Assembly: GCF_000168975.1 (NCBI RefSeq)
Contig: NZ_AAUW01000016.1
Location: 62,001 to 126,000, forward strand
DNA from: Roseibium aggregatum IAM 12614
GTDB taxonomy: Bacteria > Pseudomonadota > Alphaproteobacteria > Rhizobiales > Stappiaceae
Direction of reading: 5' to 3'
Length of the DNA stretch: 64,000 nt
A model generated the notes under the pieces. It was not told where the DNA came from. It searched no databases and saw only the letters and a list, made by a program, of their open reading frames with translations. Positions 8,055-17,192 of this stretch are shown here, one piece after another. The position numbers and the translations under genes were made by a program. Numbering within the stretch: the stretch's first letter is position 1; every line of letters begins with the position of its first letter.

Positions 8055-8068
8055 CCCCTAAACAGGGG
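8055..8068. promoter_or_regulatory. CCCCT-N4-AGGGG palindrome upstream of autotransporter
   Basis: CCCCTAAACAGGGG has perfect 5-bp arms and a 4-base centre, eight bases after the LuxR remnant stop and about 240 bases before the autotransporter start. LuxR-type HTH proteins bind palindromes of this general kind, so it may be the operator once used by the neighbouring regulator. No such binding is shown here. Confidence 0.35.
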
Positions 8069-8306
8069 ATAGCGCCTCACCTCAAGCAGCGGCAAAAAGC
8101 TGTCTCGGACCATGCCTCGCGAAATATTTCAATCGCGGGGCCGGCGCGCACAGCAACGGCCTCCTTGCATCCGCATGGTTCCACCTGAAACCACCAGGGA
8201 GGTCCCATGCCCCGATTTGACGCCCTCTCAGCTCCCGCGAGCCTGAAGCGCCACTCCGTGTGTGCCTCTTTGTCGTTGTCTGCCTGCTTTTGTCGCTGAG
8301 ACTTTC

Positions 8307-11300
8307 ATGAAAACCATTTCCGCTCATTGCATTCTGCCGCGGCTGTCGGCCCGGCTCCGCCTGTCCACCGCCCTTTGCGCCGCCACCCTGCTTGTCGCGC
8401 TGCCTCACGTTGCCAGCGCCGCGACCTTTACCGTTACAGCAGCAACCGATGACGGCAGCGGCACTGTCGCGGGGTCTCTGAGCTGGGCCATTGCCAGCGC
8501 AGGCGCCAGCGGGGACGTGATCGAGATCGATCCCGCGGTCTCGACCATTACCGTGTCCGGAACATTGCCGGCCTTTGCGCAGGACGTTACGGTTCGGGCG
8601 AACGCTGCGGTTGAGATCACCGGTTCGCCACTCGCGGCGAGTGGCACATCGCTTGTCCTGTCTGGCGTGTCCTCCACGAACGCGCTTGCTTCCGCCTTGT
8701 TGGGCACGCTGGCCGGCGAGGCAGGGGCGAGCGGTGTCAGCGGCCCGGCTAGCGTCAGCGGTACGGCAGGGGACGCGGGCGCGAGCGCGCTCTCCGGAAG
8801 CGGGTTTTCCCTCACCCTGTCCGGCTCGGTAACCGGCGGTAATGGCGGTGCGGGCGGCAAAGGCGGCGACGTCGACCCCTTCGCTCCCCTCCTCGAATCG
8901 CCGGGCAACGGTGGCGACGGCGGCAACGGTGCGGCGGCGTTTTCAGGCAGCGATTTCAAACTCGAAAACCAAGGCGCAATAACGGGTGGAAGCGGCAGCA
9001 ACGGCGGGGGTGGCGGCTTCGCAATTTATGAAGATGGCGGCAGAGGTGGCAACGGCGGCGCGGGTGGCGCGGGGATTGCGGGCACGGGTCTCGTCATTGA
9101 AAACAGCGGAATGATCGCCGGTGGTGCGGGCGGCCACGGGGGCGGAGGAGGTCGCTCCTTTAATCACAGTACCGGGTCTGCCGGAAGCGTAGGTGTTGGC
9201 GCAGCCGGCATCACGGGCTCAGACCTGACCATCGTCAACAAAGGGACGATTTCCGGAGGGCTCTCCGGCGGCGGCGTTCGCGCCAATGCCATCGAATTCT
9301 CCTCAGGCACCAACATTCTGGAGCTGAGAGCGGGTTCGACGATCATCGGCAATGTCGTCGCGGGCGGCACCAGCGACACGCTTGTTCTGGGAGGCGATAC
9401 CAGCCCGGCCGCAAGTTTCGATGCCGGAGAAATCGGCACCAAATACACCGGCTTCGAAGTCCTGTCGAAGACAGGCAACTCCACATGGACCCTCACCGGT
9501 ACGAGCACCCATACCGTCAACACGACGGTCGAGGCCGGCACCTTGCAGGCTGGCTCGGCTGGCGCATTCGCCGCAAACACGGTCTACACGGTCAATGGCG
9601 GCACACTCGACCTCAACGGGTACGATCTCGCGATGTCGGCGCTTTCCGGTACCGGTGGAACCGTTTCGTTGGGCAGTGCGGGGCTCACGGTGAACCAGTC
9701 GGGCACCACAACATATGGCGGGGCGATCAGCGGCACCGGTTCGCTGATCAAATCCGGCGCGGGTACGTTGACACTGACCGGGGCGAACACGCACACCGGG
9801 GGTACCACGGTTTCCGGCGGCAGGCTGGTGGTCAACGGGCGCATCGGCGCGACGACCCTGAACGGCGGCACCGTGGGCGGGTCTGGCACACTTGGTAATG
9901 TGACCGCCAATTCCGGCAGCACGATCGCGCCTGGCAATTCCATCGGCACTCTCAATGTCGCCGGCAACGTTTCCTTTGCCGCAGGCTCGACCTATGACGT
10001 GGAAGTCGACAGCGCCGGGAACTCCGACAAGATCGCCGCCACCGGGACCGTGACCATCGACAGTGGCGCCGCAGTCAAAATTCTGGCGGAAAACGGTACA
10101 GACGATGGCTCCAGCTATGCTCCGTCCACCACATACACAATCATAACCGCAGGCACGGCTGTTACCGGCACGTTTGGCACGGTCAACGAGAACTTTGCTT
10201 TCCTCGATGCCGAGCTGTCCTATGGCGCCACCTCGGTGACCCTGGATCTGATCCGCAACGACATAAGCTTTGCCGATGTGGCGCGCACCGCCAACCAGCG
10301 GGCGGTGGCAGGCTCCCTCAGCGGGCTTGCCTCCACCAGCGATCTCTACCGGGCTGTTGCGGGCCTGAACGAGACCCAGGCACGGCGCGCCTATGACAGC
10401 CTGTCAGGCGAGATCCATGCCTCGCTGCCGTCACTGTTCCTCAACGACAGTGCCCGGCTGCGCGACACGGTGACCAGCCGCATTCACGATGCCTTCGCCG
10501 GCTTTTCGGAGGTGCCCGAGATCGCCTTCAACGGTCCGGTCGGCCCGCGGGGTCCAGGTCTGGGCACCGGTTCAGGCTTCAACCTCACCACCTGGGGCAG
10601 CGCCTACGGCGCCTATGGCAAGCTCGACGGCGATGGCAATGCAGCCACGCTCTCGCGCAGCACCGGCGGCGCCCTCGTCGGGCTTGAGGCAACCGCCTGG
10701 CCCCAGGCCCGCTTCGGGCTGCTGGCCGGTCTCGGCCAGAGCCAGGCCAGCGTTTCCGCGCGGGCTTCCTCAGCGGATGCGAACAGCTACACCCTTGGCG
10801 CCTATGGCGGGGTACGGCTTTCCGACCTCGGTCTCACCTTCGGCGCTGCCTACAGCTGGCACGATGTGACAAGCGAGCGCGCCGTTGCCGTAGGCAGCCT
10901 GAAGGACACGCTCTCGGCGGACTACTGGTCCCGGACCGCGCAAGTGTTCGGCGAAGCCTCCTATGCCCTGGAAACACCCTGGCTGCTGGTCTCTCCCTTC
11001 GCCGGACTAGCGCTCCTGCATCAGCAGACAGACGCCTTCCAGGAGCAGGGCTCCGCCGCCCTGGCGCTCACCGGAGATGGCTCCAGCCAGCTTCTGGGCT
11101 CAAGCACGCTCGGCCTTCGCATGTCGAAAACGCTTGCGACCACCGACGGTGTCTCGGTGGCGCTCACCGGCGCCTTTGGCTGGCGCCACGCCATAGGTGA
11201 TCTGACGCCCGATCAGCGCATGGCCCTGTCCGGTCTTGATCCCTTCACGGTCCAGGGTGTGCCCCTCGACCGGGACACAGCCCTTGTCGAGGCAGGACTT

Positions 11301-11408
11301 GCCCTCACCATCACCGACCGCACCACGCTCGGCCTTTCCTACCAGGGAGCCTTCGGGGAGAACGCAAGCGACCAGGGAGCAAACGCAAGGGTCAATATCA
11401 GCTTCTGA
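8307..11408 (+). CDS. type V autotransporter with glycine-rich beta-helix passenger
   Basis: A secreted or surface-anchored protein of 1033 residues. Residues 1-35 form a long signal peptide ending PHVASAATF. The passenger begins FTVTAATDDGSGTVAGSLSW, typical of right-handed beta-helix proteins, and holds a very glycine-rich, low-complexity stretch (about residues 172-288, such as GGNGGAGGKGG). Autotransporter-associated strand repeats follow (SKTGNSTWTLTGT and LIKSGAGTLTLTGANT / HTGGTTVSGGRLVVNG near 475-510). A linker (about 650-755) leads to a C-terminal 12-strand barrel starting NLTTWGSAYGAYGKLDGDG (about residue 758) and ending in NISF, the expected terminal aromatic. I start at the ATG at 8307; upstream in-frame codons do not add to the signal peptide. 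The role is probably adhesion or aggregation; no protease triad is evident. Confidence 0.88.
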   Translation: MKTISAHCILPRLSARLRLSTALCAATLLVALPHVASAATFTVTAATDDGSGTVAGSLSWAIASAGASGDVIEIDPAVSTITVSGTLPAFAQDVTVRANAAVEITGSPLAASGTSLVLSGVSSTNALASALLGTLAGEAGASGVSGPASVSGTAGDAGASALSGSGFSLTLSGSVTGGNGGAGGKGGDVDPFAPLLESPGNGGDGGNGAAAFSGSDFKLENQGAITGGSGSNGGGGGFAIYEDGGRGGNGGAGGAGIAGTGLVIENSGMIAGGAGGHGGGGGRSFNHSTGSAGSVGVGAAGITGSDLTIVNKGTISGGLSGGGVRANAIEFSSGTNILELRAGSTIIGNVVAGGTSDTLVLGGDTSPAASFDAGEIGTKYTGFEVLSKTGNSTWTLTGTSTHTVNTTVEAGTLQAGSAGAFAANTVYTVNGGTLDLNGYDLAMSALSGTGGTVSLGSAGLTVNQSGTTTYGGAISGTGSLIKSGAGTLTLTGANTHTGGTTVSGGRLVVNGRIGATTLNGGTVGGSGTLGNVTANSGSTIAPGNSIGTLNVAGNVSFAAGSTYDVEVDSAGNSDKIAATGTVTIDSGAAVKILAENGTDDGSSYAPSTTYTIITAGTAVTGTFGTVNENFAFLDAELSYGATSVTLDLIRNDISFADVARTANQRAVAGSLSGLASTSDLYRAVAGLNETQARRAYDSLSGEIHASLPSLFLNDSARLRDTVTSRIHDAFAGFSEVPEIAFNGPVGPRGPGLGTGSGFNLTTWGSAYGAYGKLDGDGNAATLSRSTGGALVGLEATAWPQARFGLLAGLGQSQASVSARASSADANSYTLGAYGGVRLSDLGLTFGAAYSWHDVTSERAVAVGSLKDTLSADYWSRTAQVFGEASYALETPWLLVSPFAGLALLHQQTDAFQEQGSAALALTGDGSSQLLGSSTLGLRMSKTLATTDGVSVALTGAFGWRHAIGDLTPDQRMALSGLDPFTVQGVPLDRDTALVEAGLALTITDRTTLGLSYQGAFGENASDQGANARVNISF

Positions 11409-11479
11409 TGAGGGCTCCTCGAGCAGTTTGACCTTTGCCAGCATCCTGGCCGCGTCCCCTGTTCCCGGCAAGGCGGGGG

Positions 11480-12796
11480 TCAGGGGAGAGCCAGGAGCGG
11501 GTCGGTCATGATCCTGCCAGCAGCAAGCGCGGCGCCTTCGGCATTCAGATGCGCATCCGGCGCGTAAAGCCCCAGTGGCGAGGGACGGTCGCGAAAGGTC
11601 GGGGTCAGATCGATCAGGCCCACCCCTGCGTCCTCGGCCGCGCGAGCCACGTTCCGGCGTAGCGGGGCGCTGACGAAGCCATGCGGAAACAGCCCTCCGA
11701 ACTGGTCGAGCGCGGGGATATAGACCACCACTACCTGCCCCTGCCAGCCATCCGCGATCTGCTTCATACGATGCAGGATCTGCTCGAATTCCGGGTTGTC
11801 GCCGGCTGCCTTGGGGTAGTGCAGGCCCAGTATGCTGGCGGTTTCCTGCAGGGCGAGGAAATTGCGCATATAGGACCGGCGGCGCAAATATTCCTCCAGA
11901 CTGGCGGCGGTGCCCTGCCACCAGTCGGTGATGATCCGGGCCGCGCCCGCGCGCTGCGCCGCGTCCATCTCAATCGGACCGAAATCTGCTCCCGGCGTCA
12001 GAGCCTCGTGCAGCCATGGCTGTTCGAGCTCTACGGTCAGGTTTTCCCAGTCATTCCCCTCGAAAAAGGCGACAACGGTGATACGGGGTCGGAAATGCGG
12101 GCCATAACGGCCAAGGACCGCCAGTTCATACAAGGGGCCCGCGCCCCTTGTGGCAGTGTTCAGGATCGAAGCCCCGCCCGCGCGCATCTGGTCGACGAGA
12201 TGCTGGCCATCTTCAAGGCAGATGCCCTCGGCAAAGGAATCGCCAAGGATCATCACATCGACCGGCGCAGAGGTATCCGGCTGCGGGTTGCGAAAACCGT
12301 AACGGTCGGTGCGTGTCGTGACCGGCACGCCCATGCGGCTGCACAGCAGCATCTCGGTTCCGGGTATCCCGGAAAGCACCGCATCGGCCAGAGTTTCGGT
12401 CCCTAATTTGGCATTAAGCGCCTTGATCGTATAGGCCGGGGGCATGGCGCCGCCGTAGCGGTCCTGATCGGCGCCGCCATCGACGATCCCGGCCAGGCCC
12501 ACCCGCTGCGGCAGGTTTTGCCAGCGCATATAGCCCTCGAAGAGGAACATTGCGACAAGGATCGAGCAGGCAGTGATCCCCGTTGTCAGCGCATGGTCGC
12601 GCGGCAACAGCATGGCGCAACCGCCCAGCATGCCTGCAATCGCCAGCGGTCCCACCACATAGCGCAGCAGCCGGGGCAGGCCCGACGCGTAGTCGTCGTA
12701 ATGCGCCAGAGCGAAGATCGCGGTCAGCACGAAATAACTCGCCGGGATCAGGCACAGGATGATGGCAGTCCGCCGATGGCGGCCAGCGATTGGCAA
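11480..12796 (-). CDS. membrane-anchored SGNH/GDSL-type hydrolase
   Basis: A 438-residue protein with three N-terminal hydrophobic segments (about 11-31, 45-64, 71-88) followed by a soluble SGNH domain, probably periplasmic. The nucleophile is Ser187 in VMILGDSFAEG; the Asn block is FFEGNDW (Asn248) and the Asp/His pair lies in YAPDAHLNAEG (Asp414, His416). Such enzymes remove or transfer acyl groups, often on glycans, by analogy with AlgX/AlgJ- and OatA-type proteins. It starts 12 bases after the carbamoyltransferase stop and is the last gene of the cassette, so it likely acts on the same carbamoylated product. The family is clear from the catalytic set; the substrate is inferred only from context. 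Confidence 0.8.
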   Translation of the reverse strand: MPIAGRHRRTAIILCLIPASYFVLTAIFALAHYDDYASGLPRLLRYVVGPLAIAGMLGGCAMLLPRDHALTTGITACSILVAMFLFEGYMRWQNLPQRVGLAGIVDGGADQDRYGGAMPPAYTIKALNAKLGTETLADAVLSGIPGTEMLLCSRMGVPVTTRTDRYGFRNPQPDTSAPVDVMILGDSFAEGICLEDGQHLVDQMRAGGASILNTATRGAGPLYELAVLGRYGPHFRPRITVVAFFEGNDWENLTVELEQPWLHEALTPGADFGPIEMDAAQRAGAARIITDWWQGTAASLEEYLRRRSYMRNFLALQETASILGLHYPKAAGDNPEFEQILHRMKQIADGWQGQVVVVYIPALDQFGGLFPHGFVSAPLRRNVARAAEDAGVGLIDLTPTFRDRPSPLGLYAPDAHLNAEGAALAAGRIMTDPLLALP

Positions 12797-12808
12797 GGGC
12801 TTCTCCGA

Positions 12809-14644
12809 TCAGTCCAGTTCGTACCTGTTTTCGTAATTCTCGTGCAGCGAGGCGTCCTGCGCCTCTTTCTCCAGCAGGCAATTGCCGGCGACCAGCACCT
12901 CGATCCCGGTGCCCATGAAGCAGCGGAAGGCGTCGGTCGGAGTGCAGACGATCGGCTCTCCGCGCACGTTGAACGAGGTATTGACCAGCAGCGGGCAGCC
13001 GGTCAGGTCGTTAAAAGCGGAGATCAGCGCGTGATATTTCGGGTTGGTGTCGCGATGCACGGTCTGCACGCGGGCCGAATAGTCGACATGGGTCACGGCG
13101 GGAATGGCCGAGCGGCGGATGTTCAGCTTGTCGATGCCGAACAGGGCTTCTTCCTCGGACGTCATCTGGCGCCGGATATGTTCGCAGACATAGGCGACCA
13201 GCAGCATATAGGGGCTGTCGACGTCCAGATCGAACCACTCGCTGACATGCTCGCGCAGCACAGAGGGCGCGAAGGGCCGGAAGCTCTCGCGGTATTTCAC
13301 CCTGAGGTTCAGAAGCTTCTGCATGGAGTCCGAGCGCGGATCGCCTAGGATCGAACGGTTGCCAAGCGCGCGCGGCCCGAATTCCATCCGCCCCTGAAAC
13401 CAGCCCACGGCCTTGCCATCCGCCAGCGCCTGTGCACTGCGGGTCAGGATCTCACCCTCGTCCAGCCGGGTAAAGCTGGCCCCCGCCGCCGTCAATTCCG
13501 CCGCGATCCGGTCGTCGTCGAAGGCTGGCCCCAGATAGGCGCCCCGCATGGCATCGCCGGGCTGCGCCTGTCGGGGTTGGCCCAGTTCCATATGCCAGGC
13601 CGCCTGCGCCGCCCCGAGCGCGCCCCCGGCATCGCCCGCCGCCGGCTGCACCCAGATGTCGCGAAAGGCGCCGTCGCGCAAGATCTTGCCGTTGGCCACG
13701 CAGTTCAGCGCCACCCCGCCGGCAAGGCACAGCGAGGGGATACCGTATTCCTGAGCCAGCGCGCGGGTCATGCGCAGCAGGATCTCCTCGGTCACGGCCT
13801 GGACAGATGCAGCGATATCCATGTGGAACTGTGTCAGCGGCTCTGTCTCGGGCTTGCGCACAGGATGGCCGAAAAGATCCTCCATGGCCTTGCTGGTCAT
13901 GGTAAGCCCGGTCGCATAGTTGAAATAGCGCTGATCCAGCCGGAACGAGCCGTCCGGCTTTACATCGACGATCCGCTCCAGCATCAGGTCGCGAAAGCGT
14001 GGCTGCCCATAGGGGGCAAGCCCCATCACCTTGTATTCGCCGGAATTTACCTTGAAGCCGGTGTAATAGGTGAAGGCGGAATAGAGCAGGCCCAGCGAAT
14101 GTGGGAAGTGCAACTCGCGCTGGATTTCCAGATCCTTGCCGCGCCCGATGGCGACCGTGGTCGTCGCCCATTCCCCGACCCCGTCGATGGTCAGCACCAC
14201 AGCCTCTTCGAAGGGGGAGGAGTAGAAGGCGCTGGCGGCATGGCTGACGTGATGTTCGCCGAACAGCAGCTTGTCCGCTGAGAAACGCGGGTCGAAAAGG
14301 CTCAGTTCTCGCTTCAGCAGGTCCTTCAGGAACAGCTTCTCACGCAGCCAGACCGGCATCGCCATCCGGAACGAGGCGAAGCCGCGCGGGACATTGGCCA
14401 GATAGGTCTCCAGCAGGCGCTCGAACTTCAGGAAGGGCTTGTCGTAGAAGGCAACGTGATCGACACCTGCCAGGTCCAGCCCGGCTTCCTCCAGCACATA
14501 GGCGATGGCATGGGCCGGAAACCCGGCATCGTGCTTGCGCCGGGTAAATCGCTCCTCCTGCACGGCGGCCACGATCCGGCCATCGACCAGCAACGCCGCC
14601 GCGCTGTCGTGATACAGCGCCGAAATACCAAGGATAGCCGTCAC
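12809..14644 (-). CDS. CmcH/NodU-family O-carbamoyltransferase (SxtI-like)
   Basis: Transfers a carbamoyl group from carbamoyl phosphate, via a carbamoyl-adenylate, to a hydroxyl. It has 611 residues, the size of NodU, CmcH and cyanobacterial SxtI. The N-terminal Kae1/ASKHA-like domain shows LGISALYHDSAAALLVDGR, QEERFTRRKHD, HHVSHAASAFYSSPF and TIDGVGEW, then CLAGGVALNCVANGKI. The C-terminal domain shows WFQGRMEFGPRALGNRSILG, RESFRPFAPSVL and NTSFNVRGEPIVC. It begins 4 bases after the 49-residue gene, so the two are probably coupled. In NodU the acceptor is a lipo-oligosaccharide and in SxtI a toxin scaffold; here, with a membrane-anchored SGNH enzyme downstream, a glycan or lipid acceptor seems likelier. 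Family very sure, acceptor unknown. Confidence 0.93.
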   Translation of the reverse strand: MTAILGISALYHDSAAALLVDGRIVAAVQEERFTRRKHDAGFPAHAIAYVLEEAGLDLAGVDHVAFYDKPFLKFERLLETYLANVPRGFASFRMAMPVWLREKLFLKDLLKRELSLFDPRFSADKLLFGEHHVSHAASAFYSSPFEEAVVLTIDGVGEWATTTVAIGRGKDLEIQRELHFPHSLGLLYSAFTYYTGFKVNSGEYKVMGLAPYGQPRFRDLMLERIVDVKPDGSFRLDQRYFNYATGLTMTSKAMEDLFGHPVRKPETEPLTQFHMDIAASVQAVTEEILLRMTRALAQEYGIPSLCLAGGVALNCVANGKILRDGAFRDIWVQPAAGDAGGALGAAQAAWHMELGQPRQAQPGDAMRGAYLGPAFDDDRIAAELTAAGASFTRLDEGEILTRSAQALADGKAVGWFQGRMEFGPRALGNRSILGDPRSDSMQKLLNLRVKYRESFRPFAPSVLREHVSEWFDLDVDSPYMLLVAYVCEHIRRQMTSEEEALFGIDKLNIRRSAIPAVTHVDYSARVQTVHRDTNPKYHALISAFNDLTGCPLLVNTSFNVRGEPIVCTPTDAFRCFMGTGIEVLVAGNCLLEKEAQDASLHENYENRYELD

Positions 14645-14648
14645 AGGC

Positions 14649-14798
14649 CTAGAACAGCGTATAGATGAAGGGAGCGACCGCCGAGCCCTGGCTGAGAACG
14701 ATCAGCGCGCCGAAAATCGCCAGCACTATGAAGACGGGCAAAAGCCAGAATTTCCGCCTTTCGAGCAAAAAACCCCACAGTTCTGCGATCATCGACAT
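14649..14798 (-). CDS. 49-residue DUF5989-like single-pass membrane protein (SxtK-like)
   Basis: A small gene: the protein begins MSMIAELWGFLLERRKFWLL, continues PVFIVLAIFGALIVLSQGSA and ends VAPFIYTLF. A short amphipathic N-terminus with ERRKFW precedes one membrane helix, then the conserved SQGSAVAPFIYTLF tail. This matches my memory of DUF5989, the small protein encoded beside carbamoyltransferases and comparable in size to SxtK of saxitoxin clusters. AAGGAG lies 9 bases before the ATG. It sits between the SxtJ-like gene and the carbamoyltransferase, 4 bases from the latter. Its biochemical role is unknown; it may tether the carbamoyltransferase to the membrane. Confidence 0.85.
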   Translation of the reverse strand: MSMIAELWGFLLERRKFWLLPVFIVLAIFGALIVLSQGSAVAPFIYTLF

Positions 14799-14844
14799 AG
14801 AGCCTACTCCTTGCTTTGTTTTGAAACCGTGCCGGTATTTCGTC

Positions 14845-15249
14845 TTAATATTGCAGTTTCATGGGCTTCGGCTGTTCGGTTCTGGGAATCCAATATGATT
14901 TTTCAGTCGGATCCATTTTCCTTGAAAGCGGATCCTTTCCGCTGGCCCGCATCGCCAGCCCGATTGGAACCAATACGAGAAGATAGACAATCGCCATCAC
15001 GATCGGCGCCACCACGGCACCAAGCAGCAGGCCCAGCTTGAACCACAACCTGTTGGGCACACGCAGGATCTGCGGCGCAAACATGGCGAAGGCGATGAAA
15101 ACCGCCGAAAGGCCAAGCAAAACCCAGCGCGGCGCGGCGCCGCCCGTGATCGGCCACAGCCCGATCAGTGCAAAAACCGCCGCGAAGACCAGCCCGAAAT
15201 TCCGTTCGGAGCCCATCCTGACCGATGTATTGAACTGATTATCACTCAT
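14845..15249 (-). CDS. SxtJ-like membrane protein
   Basis: A 134-residue inner-membrane protein that is first in the carbamoyltransferase cassette. SERNFGLVFAAVFALIGLWP is the characteristic start, followed by helices at RWVLLGLSAVFIAFAMFAP, the block NRLWFKLGLLLGAVVAP and VMAIVYLLVLVPIGLAMRA. The tail GKDPLSRKMDP / EKSYWIPRTEQP is cytosolic-looking. These match SxtJ-family proteins, which accompany SxtI-type carbamoyltransferases in cyanobacteria and other bacteria. I start at the ATG of MSDNQF; a GTG four codons upstream is also possible, and neither has a good ribosome site. Molecular function is unknown. Confidence 0.82.
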   Translation of the reverse strand: MSDNQFNTSVRMGSERNFGLVFAAVFALIGLWPITGGAAPRWVLLGLSAVFIAFAMFAPQILRVPNRLWFKLGLLLGAVVAPIVMAIVYLLVLVPIGLAMRASGKDPLSRKMDPTEKSYWIPRTEQPKPMKLQY

Positions 15250-15815
15250 TTGGAAACACACTAATAAAAAGAAGCATTACCCATATCAAAATCAAACGGC
15301 ATAGTCGCCAATAAAAGTACCCGAAAAAATAACTTCATGAAATGGTGATGTTGCACCAATCGAGTGGGGAATTCTCTGCGTCAATCCAGTTTCTCCCCCT
15401 AGGGGGCGTAAGCCATTGAACCTAGAGGAAGTACGCACGCCAGCTCCGGTGTGCGCATCGATGACTACATCCTTCTTCCGATGGGCCTGATTGAACTCAT
15501 CAATCAGGCTTCGAGCTTCCGAGATCACCCGTTCTCGGCCAACCTTGCCTTTTGCCGCGGTGACCTGTAGCCGCGACAACGCCGCAACGAATGACAGCTT
15601 CGGCGAACTGCATTGCAGCACCCTATCGGCGGGTGAATGTCGGCATCAGCCGTGCGGCGGCTGCAATCAGCCAGTCCGCAAGCGCTCCCAACTTGGTTGT
15701 TCAGACCTGCAATAGTATCACCTGAAACCTGCCGTTCACAAACATACAGTCATTCATTCGGCTAAGCCCAGAACTTCGATTCATATCCGGATGCAGAACT
15801 GCTCAAAAAACTTGA
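15250..15815. other. intergenic region upstream of the carbamoyltransferase cassette
   Basis: AT-richer near 15250-15350, where the promoter of the minus-strand cassette should lie, although I cannot pick clear -35/-10 boxes. A minus-strand open frame at 15292-15621 ends FSGTFIGDYAV, faintly like a sialidase-type repeat, but lacks a start context and a full domain. Otherwise it looks like decayed sequence. Confidence 0.4.
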
Positions 15816-16727
15816 CTATGTGCTCTGGATTGCAGCCCGTCCGTGATCTCTTGCCATATCGATGAATGCACGGAACGCCGCTGATGGGTTCTTGCGACCC
15901 GGGTAGTAGAGGCACAGCGGCGTTGTCGGCGGGGTCCATTCCTTCAGGACGCGTGTTAGCTTGCCGGCAGCGATCTCGTCGCGTACGTCGGCTTCCATGA
16001 AGAAGCCGATTCCGATCCCGTCGAGAACGGCGATCCGTGCAAGGGTCGCATCGTCAAGAGTGATCGGGCCCGCGACTTCGATCTGGAGGGGCCTTCCCCC
16101 CTTCTCGAAGTGCCAGCGATAGGGGGCACCGTTCGGTAGCCGGATGCAAATACACTGGTGGGCGAGAAGATCGGGGGGCGCGCAAGGGCTTCCGTGCTCC
16201 TCGAAGTAGGAAGGAGTGGCGACCACGGCGAAACTACGAGGCGCACCAAGCGGAACCGCGATCATGTCACTCGGCACCAGGTCGGCAGTCCGAACACCCA
16301 GATCGAACCCTTCGGCGACAATGTCGACGACACGCCCTTCGGTGACTAAGTCGACGTGCACCTGTGGGTAGCGCCGCAGGAAGGCCAGCACGAGTGGCGC
16401 TAAGATTTCGCGGGCACCGGTGGCAAAGGCATTGATACGCAACGTCCCGCAGGGGGTATCTTGCTGTGATCGCGCGACTGCCGTCGCTTCCCGTATTTCG
16501 CGAAGCGCAGGCGCCACCTGTTCGACGAAGGTTCGCCCGGCATCCGTCAATGAAACGCTACGCGTGGTGCGATTGAACAGGCGGACGCCGAGTTGGCGCT
16601 CGACTTTGCCGATTAGGTTGCTGAGCGCAGTTGTCGACAGGCCGAGCTCGAGCGCTGCTGCACGAAAAGACCTTTGAGCGGAGATGGCAAGCACCGCTTC
16701 AAGTTCGATTAGGAGCTGTCGCGACAT
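15816..16727 (-). CDS. LysR-family transcriptional regulator
   Basis: A 303-residue regulator of standard LTTR length. The N-terminal HTH reads [40 protein letters not shown] and [16 protein letters not shown]. The effector-binding domain includes [24 protein letters not shown] and the terminal [20 protein letters not shown], like the CrgA/DsdC-type subgroup. The frame stays open 372 bases further upstream, but [13 protein letters not shown] is the natural family start. It is divergent from the NTF2-like and dehydrogenase genes, with 135 bases between, so it probably activates them in response to their substrate. Confidence 0.9.
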   Translation of the reverse strand: MSRQLLIELEAVLAISAQRSFRAAALELGLSTTALSNLIGKVERQLGVRLFNRTTRSVSLTDAGRTFVEQVAPALREIREATAVARSQQDTPCGTLRINAFATGAREILAPLVLAFLRRYPQVHVDLVTEGRVVDIVAEGFDLGVRTADLVPSDMIAVPLGAPRSFAVVATPSYFEEHGSPCAPPDLLAHQCICIRLPNGAPYRWHFEKGGRPLQIEVAGPITLDDATLARIAVLDGIGIGFFMEADVRDEIAAGKLTRVLKEWTPPTTPLCLYYPGRKNPSAAFRAFIDMARDHGRAAIQST

Positions 16728-16862
16728 TGTTTCGCTTTTCGAAATGTTACATCCAGATTTATCCCAATTATCGCAACTAATGTACAGCCTTATATCCATA
16801 GCATCGACGCCGGGGCAGCCAATTGATCCGGCGGGTACGGTCACCAGAGACGGAGGTGCGAC

Positions 16863-17192
16863 ATGGACATGCAGTTGCCAGGACCAATAGCGGCCTATTT
16901 TGAAGCCGACGGGAGCAGGAACGCTGAAGCAGTGGCAGAGTGTTTCAACGAGGACGCGGCGGTGAAAGACGAACAACAGGTATACGCCGGACGAGAGGCG
17001 ATCCGTCGCTGGAAGGCGGCAGCGTCGAGCAAGTTCTCCTATACGGTCGAGCCATTTGCGATCGGGAAAGAAGAGGGCCGCACGGTGGTGACGGGCCATG
17101 TTGTCGGAGACTTCCCCGGCAGCCCGGTTGACCTGCGGTATTTCTTCGTCCTGAGAGAAGGCAGGATCTCTGAGTTGGAGATCGTCCCATGA
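16863..17192 (+). CDS. SnoaL/NTF2-like protein
   Basis: A 109-residue cone-fold protein. [60 protein letters not shown] and [20 protein letters not shown] are the usual helix-strand order of nuclear transport factor 2-like proteins. Members range from small-molecule cyclases or isomerases to ligand binders. GGAGG lies shortly before the ATG. Its stop overlaps the start of the dehydrogenase (ATGA), so the two are translationally coupled and likely act in one small catabolic or detoxifying step. Specific reaction unknown. Confidence 0.8.
   Translation: MDMQLPGPIAAYFEADGSRNAEAVAECFNEDAAVKDEQQVYAGREAIRRWKAAASSKFSYTVEPFAIGKEEGRTVVTGHVVGDFPGSPVDLRYFFVLREGRISELEIVP

Noticed and set aside
11480..15249. 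A saxitoxin biosynthetic cluster.
   Set aside because: Only sxtI/J/K-like functions are present; the polyketide synthase, amidinotransferase and oxygenase genes of the toxin pathway are absent.
15292..15621. Minus-strand frame ending FSGTFIGDYAV, faintly sialidase-like.
   Set aside because: Only one short block resembles that family, and no Asp-box repeats or start context are visible.
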